Assembly (NCBI GenBank): GCA_026193755.1
Contig: JAPHUI010000211.1
Location: 1 to 5,881, forward strand
DNA length: 5,881 nt
Origin: Ignavibacteriaceae bacterium
GTDB taxonomy: Bacteria; Bacteroidota; Ignavibacteria; Ignavibacteriales; Ignavibacteriaceae
Reading direction: 5' to 3'
This document shows positions 1 through 5,881 of the stretch, piece by piece (position 1 is the stretch's first letter; each line of letters opens with the position of its first letter). Made by a program: the position numbers and the translations under genes. The notes beneath the pieces are model-generated. The model was not told the DNA's origin and did not search any database. It saw only the letters and a list, made by a program, of their open reading frames with translations.

Positions 1-933
1 ATTCCATACGCTCATCGCTTTGATCTTTCTGGTTCTTATGCAACTCTTTCTAAAAGAGCTGAATTCGACTTTCTTGGTGATTTTAATGATATGTTTGAAG
101 GCTTGAATACCAAAACTCCTGTGAAATTCACTGGTTTGAAAATAACACGCTTCTATGGTTTTGGAAACGAAAGTGTAAGAGACGATAGCCTTTTGAATGA
201 AAATTATTATAATGTAAATCAAAAATATTTTGGAGCCGGATTCTATTTGATGATTCCCATTCTAAATGAAATGGAAATTCATACAGGGTTGTTGTTCGAG
301 ATTTCGGATGTGTTTCGTAACGATAATCAGTTAATTAATACATTGCAACCGTTCGGGTTAGGAACAATTGATTTTTTTGCTCTGTCTGCTTCCCTGAAAT
401 TTGATAATAGGGATGATAAAGAAATACCGTTTACAGGATATTATTTAGATGTTTTTACTGATGTATATCCACCAACACTTAACAATAAAAAATATTTTGG
501 TAAAGTTACAATGGATGGAAGGACTTATTTTTCTACAAATTATTTAACTGATTTTACTTTGGCTTTGAGAGCATATAGTGAAATCGCATGGGGCAGCTAC
601 CCTTTTTATAAGGGGGCATCTATCGGTGGTAAAAAAACTCTGCGTGGTTTTCCAAGAGATAGGTTTGTTGGGGATTATGCACTTTTGGGATCAATCGAAT
701 TAAGATATTATTTGACAAAAGTTTATTTTCTGGTCCCATTTAAATTGGGGATGAATTTATTTACAGATACCGGCCGGGTTTTTTATGAGGATGAAGAATC
801 CTCAAAATGGCATACATCCTTTGGTGGTGGATTATGGTTCAGCATAAATGAGAAAGCAATTAATTTTTCTCTTAACCTTGCAAAATCTCCGGAAACCTTA
901 AGATTTTATATAAGTATTGGGCAGATGTTTTAA
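1..933 (+). CDS. Omp85/BamA-family outer-membrane beta-barrel protein, C-terminal part (5' end outside window)
   Basis: The reading frame is open from base 1, so the methionine codon at 91 is internal and 310 codons of a longer gene are visible. The product is an outer-membrane beta-barrel of the bacterial surface antigen (D15/Omp85) type. Seen in sequence: alternating aromatic/hydrophobic strands, the loop-6 signature LRGF (bases 640-651, the counterpart of VRGF/Y in BamA) inside GGKKTLRGFPRDRFVGD, a following IELR strand, NLFTDTGRVF, and a C-terminal strand ending in phenylalanine, the usual barrel-assembly signal. It aligns without gaps to the last 112 residues of the 872-residue protein downstream, at about 43% identity by hand count, so the two are paralogues. 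The visible part starts at the equivalent of residue ~561 of that protein, close to the beginning of the barrel. Whether the missing N-terminus carries POTRA domains, a metallophosphatase or a kinase-like domain cannot be seen. The stop codon lies two bases before the next start, which suggests an operon. Barrel family is confident; substrate or client is unknown. Confidence 0.9.
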   Translation: MPYAHRFDLSGSYATLSKRAEFDFLGDFNDMFEGLNTKTPVKFTGLKITRFYGFGNESVRDDSLLNENYYNVNQKYFGAGFYLMIPILNEMEIHTGLLFEISDVFRNDNQLINTLQPFGLGTIDFFALSASLKFDNRDDKEIPFTGYYLDVFTDVYPPTLNNKKYFGKVTMDGRTYFSTNYLTDFTLALRAYSEIAWGSYPFYKGASIGGKKTLRGFPRDRFVGDYALLGSIELRYYLTKVYFLVPFKLGMNLFTDTGRVFYEDEESSKWHTSFGGGLWFSINEKAINFSLNLAKSPETLRFYISIGQMF

Positions 934-935
934 TT

Positions 936-1796
936 ATGAATTTGCAACGATCATTTTTTATAGTCCTGTCAATTCTTTTGCTAAGTTATTGCAGAGATTC
1001 TTCGCCGAATCTTTCAAATAGTCTCCTTAAAAAATATAATTTCGATCCTGACAATATTACGGTTATTAAATTACCCCAGTCACTTAGAGAAATAAGCGGA
1101 TTAGCGTTTCTAAAAGGGAATGAAGTATTAACTCATAATGATGAAGAAGGAATAATTTTTATAGTTGATATCTCTTTGAGTAAAGTGGTTTCAGATTTTG
1201 TTCTAGATGATGATGTAGAAAAAGATTTTGAAGGAATAGCTGTCGTTAAGGATTCAATATATCTTGTTAACAGTAATGGGACTATTTATAAATTTCGATT
1301 GCAACAGGAAAATGAGAGTGCTGACTTTGTCAAGTTCAAAACTTTTTTGGATAGTGAAAATAATATTGAAGGATTTTGTTACGATGCTTCTACAAATTCA
1401 CTTTTACTTGCTTGCAAAAATGACCCGGGAAAGGGATTTAAGAAATTAAGGGCAGTATATGAATTTAATCTTAATAAAATGATTCTGGTAAAAAAACCTA
1501 GATTTCTTATTTCTTTGGACGAATTGAGAGATAAATTTAATATTAATGGATTTGAACCATCTGGTATAGAAAAAAATCCAATTAGCGGTAACTTCTTTAT
1601 GGTTTCTGCACATCCTGAAGCTATTTTAGAGCTAAGTCCTGAAGGAAAAATTTTGGCTGCGTATCGACTTGATGAAAAAGAACACAAGCAGACGGAAGGT
1701 ATAACTTTCCTGCAAGATGGAACTATGCTCATTTCAGATGAAGGGCAAAAGAAATCTGCACGGATTTCTATCATCAGATTAAAAAAAAACAGATAG
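936..1796 (+). CDS. Secreted, probably lipid-anchored beta-propeller protein, SdiA-regulated/phytase-like type
   Basis: This 286-residue protein starts with a signal sequence: a charged N-terminus (R5), a hydrophobic stretch at residues 7-17, and then LLSYC with Cys19 as candidate lipidation site. Tyrosine before the cysteine is unusual for a lipobox, so lipidation is plausible rather than certain. The rest shows a repeated blade-like pattern in which a short acidic or polar turn precedes a strand: EISGLAF (52-58), DFEGIAV (97-103), NIEGFCYD (143-150), EPSGIEKN (207-214) and QTEGITF (252-258), roughly 45-60 residues apart, plus HNDEEG (67-72) and ISDEG (266-270). This is typical of SdiA-regulated (YjiK-like) and phytase-like propellers, a group whose function is mostly unknown. 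The acidic turns might bind metal, but that is inference. The start is the first ATG after the preceding stop (gap of 2 bases) and has no clear Shine-Dalgarno, so it is probably translated by coupling to the upstream barrel gene. It likely acts in the periplasm or on the outer membrane. Family call is by motif memory, not a search. Confidence 0.75.
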   Translation: MNLQRSFFIVLSILLLSYCRDSSPNLSNSLLKKYNFDPDNITVIKLPQSLREISGLAFLKGNEVLTHNDEEGIIFIVDISLSKVVSDFVLDDDVEKDFEGIAVVKDSIYLVNSNGTIYKFRLQQENESADFVKFKTFLDSENNIEGFCYDASTNSLLLACKNDPGKGFKKLRAVYEFNLNKMILVKKPRFLISLDELRDKFNINGFEPSGIEKNPISGNFFMVSAHPEAILELSPEGKILAAYRLDEKEHKQTEGITFLQDGTMLISDEGQKKSARISIIRLKKNR

Positions 1797-1798
1797 AA

Positions 1799-1882
1799 AT
1801 GATTCAAAAAAATATCCTGCTATTTTTAGTATTAGTACTTTTACTTAATATAATTTCCACCTCATCATTCTATAAAAGTTAA
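1799..1882 (+). CDS. Possible small hydrophobic protein of 27 residues
   Basis: An ATG two bases after the stop of the propeller gene opens a 27-codon frame ending in TAA. The product has a short charged start (MIQKN), a hydrophobic run at residues 6-19 (ILLFLVLVLLLNII) and a polar tail (STSSFYKS). It could be a one-span membrane microprotein or a bare signal peptide. The two-base spacing repeats that between the first two genes, which favours coupled translation; there is no Shine-Dalgarno of its own. It may instead be the surviving signal peptide of a decayed gene, since stops follow in all frames, or chance in AT-rich DNA. No family recognised. Confidence 0.35.
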   Translation: MIQKNILLFLVLVLLLNIISTSSFYKS

Positions 1883-1955
1883 CACTTAGGGTGTAATAGT
1901 TGATGAATATTAACAACTAATTTCATATATTCGCATCAGGAGGAGATGAGAGCTT
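1883..1955 (+). promoter_or_regulatory. Leader and possible promoter region of the kinase-like/barrel gene
   Basis: This non-coding stretch separates the 872-residue gene from the genes before it, so it may hold its own promoter. A TTGATG box (1900-1905) and a TATATT box (1926-1931) resemble -35 and -10 elements, but the 20-base spacer is too long for a standard sigma-70 promoter, and no good Bacteroidetes TAnnTTTG box is present. An imperfect dyad with GTTG/CAAC arms spans 1899-1917 and overlaps the first box. No terminator-like hairpin with a T-run is seen, so read-through from upstream is equally possible. Confidence 0.25.
1938..1945 (+). promoter_or_regulatory. Strong Shine-Dalgarno for the 872-residue protein
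   Basis: AGGAGGAG lies 10-12 bases upstream of the ATG at 1956. An in-frame TGA at 1947-1949 rules out any earlier start, so this site and the signal peptide that follows fix the start codon. The strong site contrasts with the absence of one before the propeller gene and the 27-codon ORF. Confidence 0.75.
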
Positions 1956-4574
1956 ATGAAATCAATAATATTTATTATTGCTGTTCTAATTTTTGCATCC
2001 TTTTTATACCCGCAGAACAACTACAAAAAAGAATATATCACAGTCATTCCTGGTGAAAGATATGAGGCAGGCGGTTTTCATGAATTTTGGTTTGGTACAC
2101 ATTGGAGGGATATTTGGTCTACTCCAATAAAAGTAGAAATACTTGATCTTAAAAACTTTGCCGGTGGATTGACTCCGATAAAGAAAGGTGGGGGATATCA
2201 AACAAAATCACTTCGATTTAAAGGTAACGATGGAAGGCTTTGGAAATTCAGATCATTAGACAAAGACCCTACAAAAGTCCTACCTCCGGATTTACAAGGG
2301 ACGGTTGCATCTGATATTGTTCAGGATCAAATAAGTTCAGCAAATCCTTTAGCTCCTTTCGTTGTACAACCCCTGCTTGATGCTGTTGGTGTGTTGAGTG
2401 CGAAGCCGATGTTAGTCTATTTGCCGGATGATATTTTACTCGGTGATTATAAAGAAGAGTTTGGTGGAATGTTGGGTATAATTGAGGAACACCCAGATGT
2501 ATCAGGCGAAGATGCTGATCCTGGTTTTGAGAACGCACTGGATGTTAAAGGAACATATAAGCTGCTTGATTACCTTGCGAAAAAACGAAACCAAAAAATT
2601 GATTCAGAAGAATTCCTGAAAGCAAGATTGATGGATCTTCTTCTTGGAGATTGGGATAGACACATGGATCAATGGCGGTGGGCGAAATATGTGGAAGAAG
2701 ACGGTAAAGTTTGGTACCCAATTCCACGAGACAGAGACCAGGCTTTCGCAAAATATGATGGAATTTTTCCTTCTTTAGCTCGTACTATAATCCCTCAACT
2801 TTGTGATTTTGGGTATCATTATCCACAAATGGAAGACTTAACATGGAATGGAAGATTTATTGATAGAAGAGTTTTAACAGAGTTAGATAAAAAATCCTGG
2901 GATTCTGTTACTGCTTTTGTTCAAAACCGGATAACAGACCAAGTAATTGAAGATGCGGTTAAAAAATTACCTTCAGAAGATTATAAACTCTGTGCAGATG
3001 AACTCATTTCCAAATTAAAATCTCGAAGAGATCAACTGCCTAAAGCTTCAGAAGAATTCTATAATTTGGTGAATAAATTTGCCGATATCTTTTGCAGCGA
3101 TGAGGATGATTATGTAGAGATAAATAGAGTCGATAATAATTCAACGGAGGTTTTCGTTTACAAGAGGGATAAGGATAAAGGAAACAAAAAAGGAAATCCT
3201 CTATTCTCTAAGATATTTAATAGTGATATTACAGTTGATATCCGAATTCATTTAAATGATGGTGATGATAAAGCTATTTTATACGGTCAGTGTGACGAGG
3301 GACCTATTGTGAGAGTTATTGGTGGTGAAGGAAGGGATGAACTAGTTGATGAATCTTTTGTAGATGGGTATTTTTTAAGCATTACTCCTTTTCGTTCGGC
3401 ACAAAGTAAAACTTATTTCTATGACAGCGGAAATAAAACGACCGTTAGCGAGGGACCCGGAACCGTATATGATGACCATGATTGGCCGGAACCCAAAGAT
3501 GAGATTGAGATATACGAACCGAAGCAGCTAGATAGGGGACACAATTGGATGCTGGTTCCGGTTCTTGGATTAGACACTGACTATGGCTTAACAATTGGCG
3601 GGGGAGTAGCTTTACATAAATATAATTTTAGAGTCGTACCGCAGGACTATCTGCAACAAGTGACTGTTAGCTATTCAACCAGGTTTGGAAATTTGGCTGC
3701 TGCTTATCAGGGAGATTTTTATTCATTAGTGAGAAACGGAAAGTTAAATTTACTTTTTGCTTATAGTGAACAGTATGTTAACAGGTATTTTGGGTATGGT
3801 AATAATACAGTTTATAACAGTGAACTGGAACGAAATGATTATTATCGTGTTGATCAAGAATTGTTAACATTATTTCCCACGATCTATTATAATTTTTCAA
3901 AAAGAATCTCCGGAAATGTTGGTATATCGTTTATCCAAACAAAAACCTCACTCAGAAATGATACCCTTTTAGCTGGATTCAAATATGGTGATTATGGTAT
4001 CAATAAACTTAATCCCCTCGGTATTCATTTAGGGCTTGAGTTTGATGGAAGAGAAAATCCATTCTATCCATTAAATGGTTATTTTTTAAAGTTAACAGGT
4101 TCAATGTTTCCGGCACTGGATAAAATTCCTGAACCGTTTTACTTATCAGGATTTGATATAAGAGGTTACTTAACACCTGAATTTATTTCGTTTGCAACTT
4201 TAGCCCTCAGAGTTGGTGGAAGTAAAGTGTGGGGAAAATATCCTTTCTTTGCCGGTGCTGCCGTTGGTGGGCAGGACAATTTAAGAGGATATAATAACAA
4301 TAGATTTTCCGGTGATGCTGCACTATTTGGACAAGCCGAATTGAGGTTGTTCATCACAGAGATTGAGCTAATTCTTAAAAGCAGGTTTGGTATAAATCTT
4401 TTTGCAGAGACTGGAAGAGTATTTACTGATAATGATAATTCTGATAAATGGCATCCTTCTTATGGATTTGGTATTTGGTTCTCTTATTTCAACTCGGAAA
4501 TAATACCATCTGCATATGTTGCTTTTTCTCCTGAAAGAACTACTTTTGCTTTTGGATTGAGTATGGGATTTTAG
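1956..4574 (+). CDS. Outer-membrane protein with a periplasmic kinase-like domain fused to an Omp85-type beta-barrel
   Basis: The 872-residue product begins with a signal peptide (K2, hydrophobic core 4-17, cleavage probably near 18-20). Residues ~35-380 form a soluble domain with the hallmarks of a diverged kinase fold: a glycine-rich stretch KKGGGYQTKSLRF (76-88), WKFRS (96-100) as a candidate nucleotide-binding strand, GIIEEHPD (174-181) as a candidate hinge, GDWDRHMDQWRW (231-242) like the catalytic loop of CotH, HipA and FAM20 kinases, and IPRDRDQAF (256-264) like their metal-binding Asp segment. D234 and D261 are the likely key residues. A Gly/Asp-rich linker follows (433-467, with VIGGEGRDELVDES). 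Residues ~530-872 are an Omp85-type barrel with loop-6 motif LRGY (776-779), NLFAETGRVF (814-823) and a terminal phenylalanine. No POTRA domain is evident. From memory, related proteins occur in Bacteroidota, some annotated as metallophosphatase or surface antigen, without established function. The barrel is a paralogue of the gene at the window start. Kinase activity is inference; a scaffold or pseudokinase role is possible. Confidence 0.85.
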   Translation: MKSIIFIIAVLIFASFLYPQNNYKKEYITVIPGERYEAGGFHEFWFGTHWRDIWSTPIKVEILDLKNFAGGLTPIKKGGGYQTKSLRFKGNDGRLWKFRSLDKDPTKVLPPDLQGTVASDIVQDQISSANPLAPFVVQPLLDAVGVLSAKPMLVYLPDDILLGDYKEEFGGMLGIIEEHPDVSGEDADPGFENALDVKGTYKLLDYLAKKRNQKIDSEEFLKARLMDLLLGDWDRHMDQWRWAKYVEEDGKVWYPIPRDRDQAFAKYDGIFPSLARTIIPQLCDFGYHYPQMEDLTWNGRFIDRRVLTELDKKSWDSVTAFVQNRITDQVIEDAVKKLPSEDYKLCADELISKLKSRRDQLPKASEEFYNLVNKFADIFCSDEDDYVEINRVDNNSTEVFVYKRDKDKGNKKGNPLFSKIFNSDITVDIRIHLNDGDDKAILYGQCDEGPIVRVIGGEGRDELVDESFVDGYFLSITPFRSAQSKTYFYDSGNKTTVSEGPGTVYDDHDWPEPKDEIEIYEPKQLDRGHNWMLVPVLGLDTDYGLTIGGGVALHKYNFRVVPQDYLQQVTVSYSTRFGNLAAAYQGDFYSLVRNGKLNLLFAYSEQYVNRYFGYGNNTVYNSELERNDYYRVDQELLTLFPTIYYNFSKRISGNVGISFIQTKTSLRNDTLLAGFKYGDYGINKLNPLGIHLGLEFDGRENPFYPLNGYFLKLTGSMFPALDKIPEPFYLSGFDIRGYLTPEFISFATLALRVGGSKVWGKYPFFAGAAVGGQDNLRGYNNNRFSGDAALFGQAELRLFITEIELILKSRFGINLFAETGRVFTDNDNSDKWHPSYGFGIWFSYFNSEIIPSAYVAFSPERTTFAFGLSMGF

Positions 4575-4581
4575 GAGGTGA
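4573..4581 (+). promoter_or_regulatory. Orphan Shine-Dalgarno-like site overlapping the stop of the 872-residue gene
   Basis: AGGAGGTGA, a full match to the anti-Shine-Dalgarno, overlaps the TAG stop at 4572-4574. This is a usual place for the ribosome binding site of a coupled downstream gene, but no such gene is present on this strand. A GTG eight bases later (4590) opens only a 9-codon frame ending at 4619. It may be a remnant of a lost gene, the signal for a tiny peptide, or chance. Confidence 0.35.
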
Positions 4582-4638
4582 GAATTAAAGTGAGGTTACA
4601 AAACATTTCTATATATTGAAATTTAGCTGAAGATAATA

Positions 4639-5881
4639 TTACTGTTTCAACAAATTGTAAATCTCATACTGGCTTCTGATTTTCTGCTCATTCTCATCTT
4701 CTTTGTAATTATTCCTTTGATCTTTATCAATTATCCTGGCTTTAATATTATCATTCCACTGGATATCAATCATCTTCTGCAATTGTTGCTGAACTTCTTT
4801 TTCGTGGATAGGAAACGCAACCTCAACTCTTCGACTTAAATTTCTCTTCATACAATCTGCTGATGAAAGAAAATATTTTATATCTCCGTTATTATTAAAA
4901 ATATAAACCCTGGAATGTTCCAGAAATCTGTCTACAATACTTGTTGCTTCAATGTTTTCACTAATATCTTTTATGCCAGGCACAAGACAGCATATTCCCC
5001 GGATTATTAACTTGATTTTCACACCGGCATTTGATGCTTCATAAAGTTTCTTAATCATCTTACGATCTTCGAGACTATTCAACTTCAAGGTTATCCCCGA
5101 AGGTCTACCCTCCATTGCATTATTAATTTCATTATCTATTAATTTAATCAACTCTTTTCTTAAGTTGAATGGTGCTACAAGCAGATGCTTAAATTTTTCC
5201 TTCTTACTTTTTCTTTCCAGGAAATAAAATACTTTCTTTATGTCTTTTCCTATTTCCTGACTGGCTGTCAATAATCCGTAATCAGCGTAAATTCTCGCAG
5301 TCTTTTCGTTGAAGTTTCCCGTTGCCAGATATGAGTATAATCTTGCTTTCCCTTTTTCATTTCTCTCTAACAAACAAAGCTTTGAATGAACTTTTAATCC
5401 CGGAAAGCTGTAATATACTTTCACACCTGCTTTTTCAAGTATATCTGCTGAAGTAAAATTTGTTTCTTCGTCAAACCTGGCTTTAACTTCCACAAATACC
5501 CTTACATCTTTACCATTCTCAGCAGCTTTTACCAATGAACGAATAACAAGGGAATCTACCGCAACCCTGTAAAGTGTGATTTTAATTGTTTTAACATTGA
5601 CATCATCTGCAGCTTCTTCTAAAAACTTTAAAACATAACCGTAAGATTGAAAGGGAAAACTAAGAAGAACATCCTTATCAGAAATTATATCAAATATAGA
5701 AACTACCCCATCCAGATCCTTACAAAGCTGCGTTGGCATAGGTTCATTTTCGAGGTGGGGTTTATCAAATCTTGGGAAGTTAAAAAAGTCGTTAAAGTTA
5801 TGATACCTCCCACCGGGAATAAGATCATCTTTGTTCAACTTCAATGCAACTTGCAAAAACTTTAAGAAGTCTTTCGGCATC
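4639..5881 (-). CDS. ppk: Polyphosphate kinase 1, C-terminal part (5' end outside window)
   Basis: PPK1 makes inorganic polyphosphate from the gamma-phosphate of ATP, reversibly, through a phospho-histidine intermediate; in bacteria it is usually associated with the inner face of the membrane. The visible 413 residues cover the two catalytic C-terminal domains. Counting from the methionine at 5880-5878, GLKVHSKLCLLE contains H165, matching the phosphorylated H435 of E. coli PPK, and DRFLEHSRVYIF contains H322, matching H592. Both pairs are exactly 157 residues apart. R105 (TLYRVA) and R135 (VKARFDEE) fall at the offsets of the E. coli Mg2+/phosphate-binding R375 and R405. YLATGNFNEKTARIYAD and LSSADCMKRNLSRRVEVA are further family signatures, so the enzyme looks intact here. 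About 270 N-terminal residues (N and head domains) are missing because the gene runs off the window edge; the first visible methionine is internal. It is convergent with the barrel gene, so it is not in that operon. Confidence 0.97.
   Translation of the reverse strand, partial: MPKDFLKFLQVALKLNKDDLIPGGRYHNFNDFFNFPRFDKPHLENEPMPTQLCKDLDGVVSIFDIISDKDVLLSFPFQSYGYVLKFLEEAADDVNVKTIKITLYRVAVDSLVIRSLVKAAENGKDVRVFVEVKARFDEETNFTSADILEKAGVKVYYSFPGLKVHSKLCLLERNEKGKARLYSYLATGNFNEKTARIYADYGLLTASQEIGKDIKKVFYFLERKSKKEKFKHLLVAPFNLRKELIKLIDNEINNAMEGRPSGITLKLNSLEDRKMIKKLYEASNAGVKIKLIIRGICCLVPGIKDISENIEATSIVDRFLEHSRVYIFNNNGDIKYFLSSADCMKRNLSRRVEVAFPIHEKEVQQQLQKMIDIQWNDNIKARIIDKDQRNNYKEDENEQKIRSQYEIYNLLKQ

Noticed and set aside
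91..933. ATG at 91 as the true start of the first barrel gene
   Set aside because: The frame is open to base 1 and the preceding 30 codons align with the barrel of the paralogue, so this methionine is internal.
1379..1807. 142-codon minus-strand ORF opposite the propeller gene
   Set aside because: It lies almost wholly antisense to a gene with a clear signal sequence and repeated motifs; its product is low-complexity and matches no family I recognise.
2269..2751. Minus-strand ORFs opposite the kinase-like domain
   Set aside because: They are shadows of the conserved plus-strand domain; their translations show no domain or signal peptide.
4634..4641. TAATATTA palindrome
   Set aside because: An 8-base AT palindrome is expected by chance in DNA of this composition.
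4616..4650. TTGAAA/TTTCAA inverted repeat at the convergent junction as a terminator
   Set aside because: The arms are only 6 bases, the loop is 23 bases, there is no GC stem or T-run, and it overlaps the ppk 3' end. No convincing terminator was found in the 64-base gap.
5647..5865. 72-codon plus-strand ORF inside the ppk region
   Set aside because: It is antisense to confidently identified PPK1 coding sequence and has no ribosome binding site or recognisable features.
5878..5880. Methionine codon at the right edge as the start of polyphosphate kinase
   Set aside because: By spacing to the catalytic histidines it corresponds to about residue 271 of E. coli PPK, so the gene continues beyond the window.

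Overview
The window is AT-rich and looks like a piece of chromosome from a Gram-negative bacterium of the Bacteroidota/Chlorobiota/Ignavibacteria group. This placement is an inference from four things: low GC, outer-membrane barrels that end in phenylalanine, a two-domain outer-membrane protein type I associate from memory with that phylum, and usable AGGAGG ribosome binding sites, which fit Ignavibacteria better than typical Bacteroidetes. No mobile element, tRNA, rRNA, CRISPR array or sign of recent transfer was seen.

Layout. Bases 1-933 (+) are the 3' part of a gene for an Omp85/BamA-type beta-barrel; its 5' end lies outside the window. Two bases later, 936-1796 (+) encodes a secreted, probably lipid-anchored beta-propeller protein of the SdiA-regulated/phytase-like type. 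Again two bases later, at 1799-1882, a 27-codon ORF encodes a single hydrophobic segment. A leader of about 70 bases with a strong Shine-Dalgarno precedes 1956-4574 (+), which encodes an 872-residue protein: signal peptide, a large kinase-like (CotH/HipA/FAM20-like) domain, a glycine/aspartate-rich linker, and an Omp85-type C-terminal barrel. This barrel is a clear paralogue of the first gene (about 43% identity by hand count over the last 112 residues, with no gaps). After a 64-base convergent gap, 4639-5881 (-) is the C-terminal part of polyphosphate kinase 1, open at the right edge.

How they may work together. The three plus-strand genes look like one cell-envelope cluster: two related outer-membrane barrels with a secreted propeller between them. 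The most interesting object is the 872-residue protein. It appears to join a phosphotransferase-like periplasmic (or surface-exposed) domain directly to an outer-membrane barrel, an arrangement comparable in layout to the patatin-barrel autotransporters (PlpD, type Vd). A link to phosphate metabolism through the neighbouring ppk is possible, but ppk is on the opposite strand and may be unrelated.
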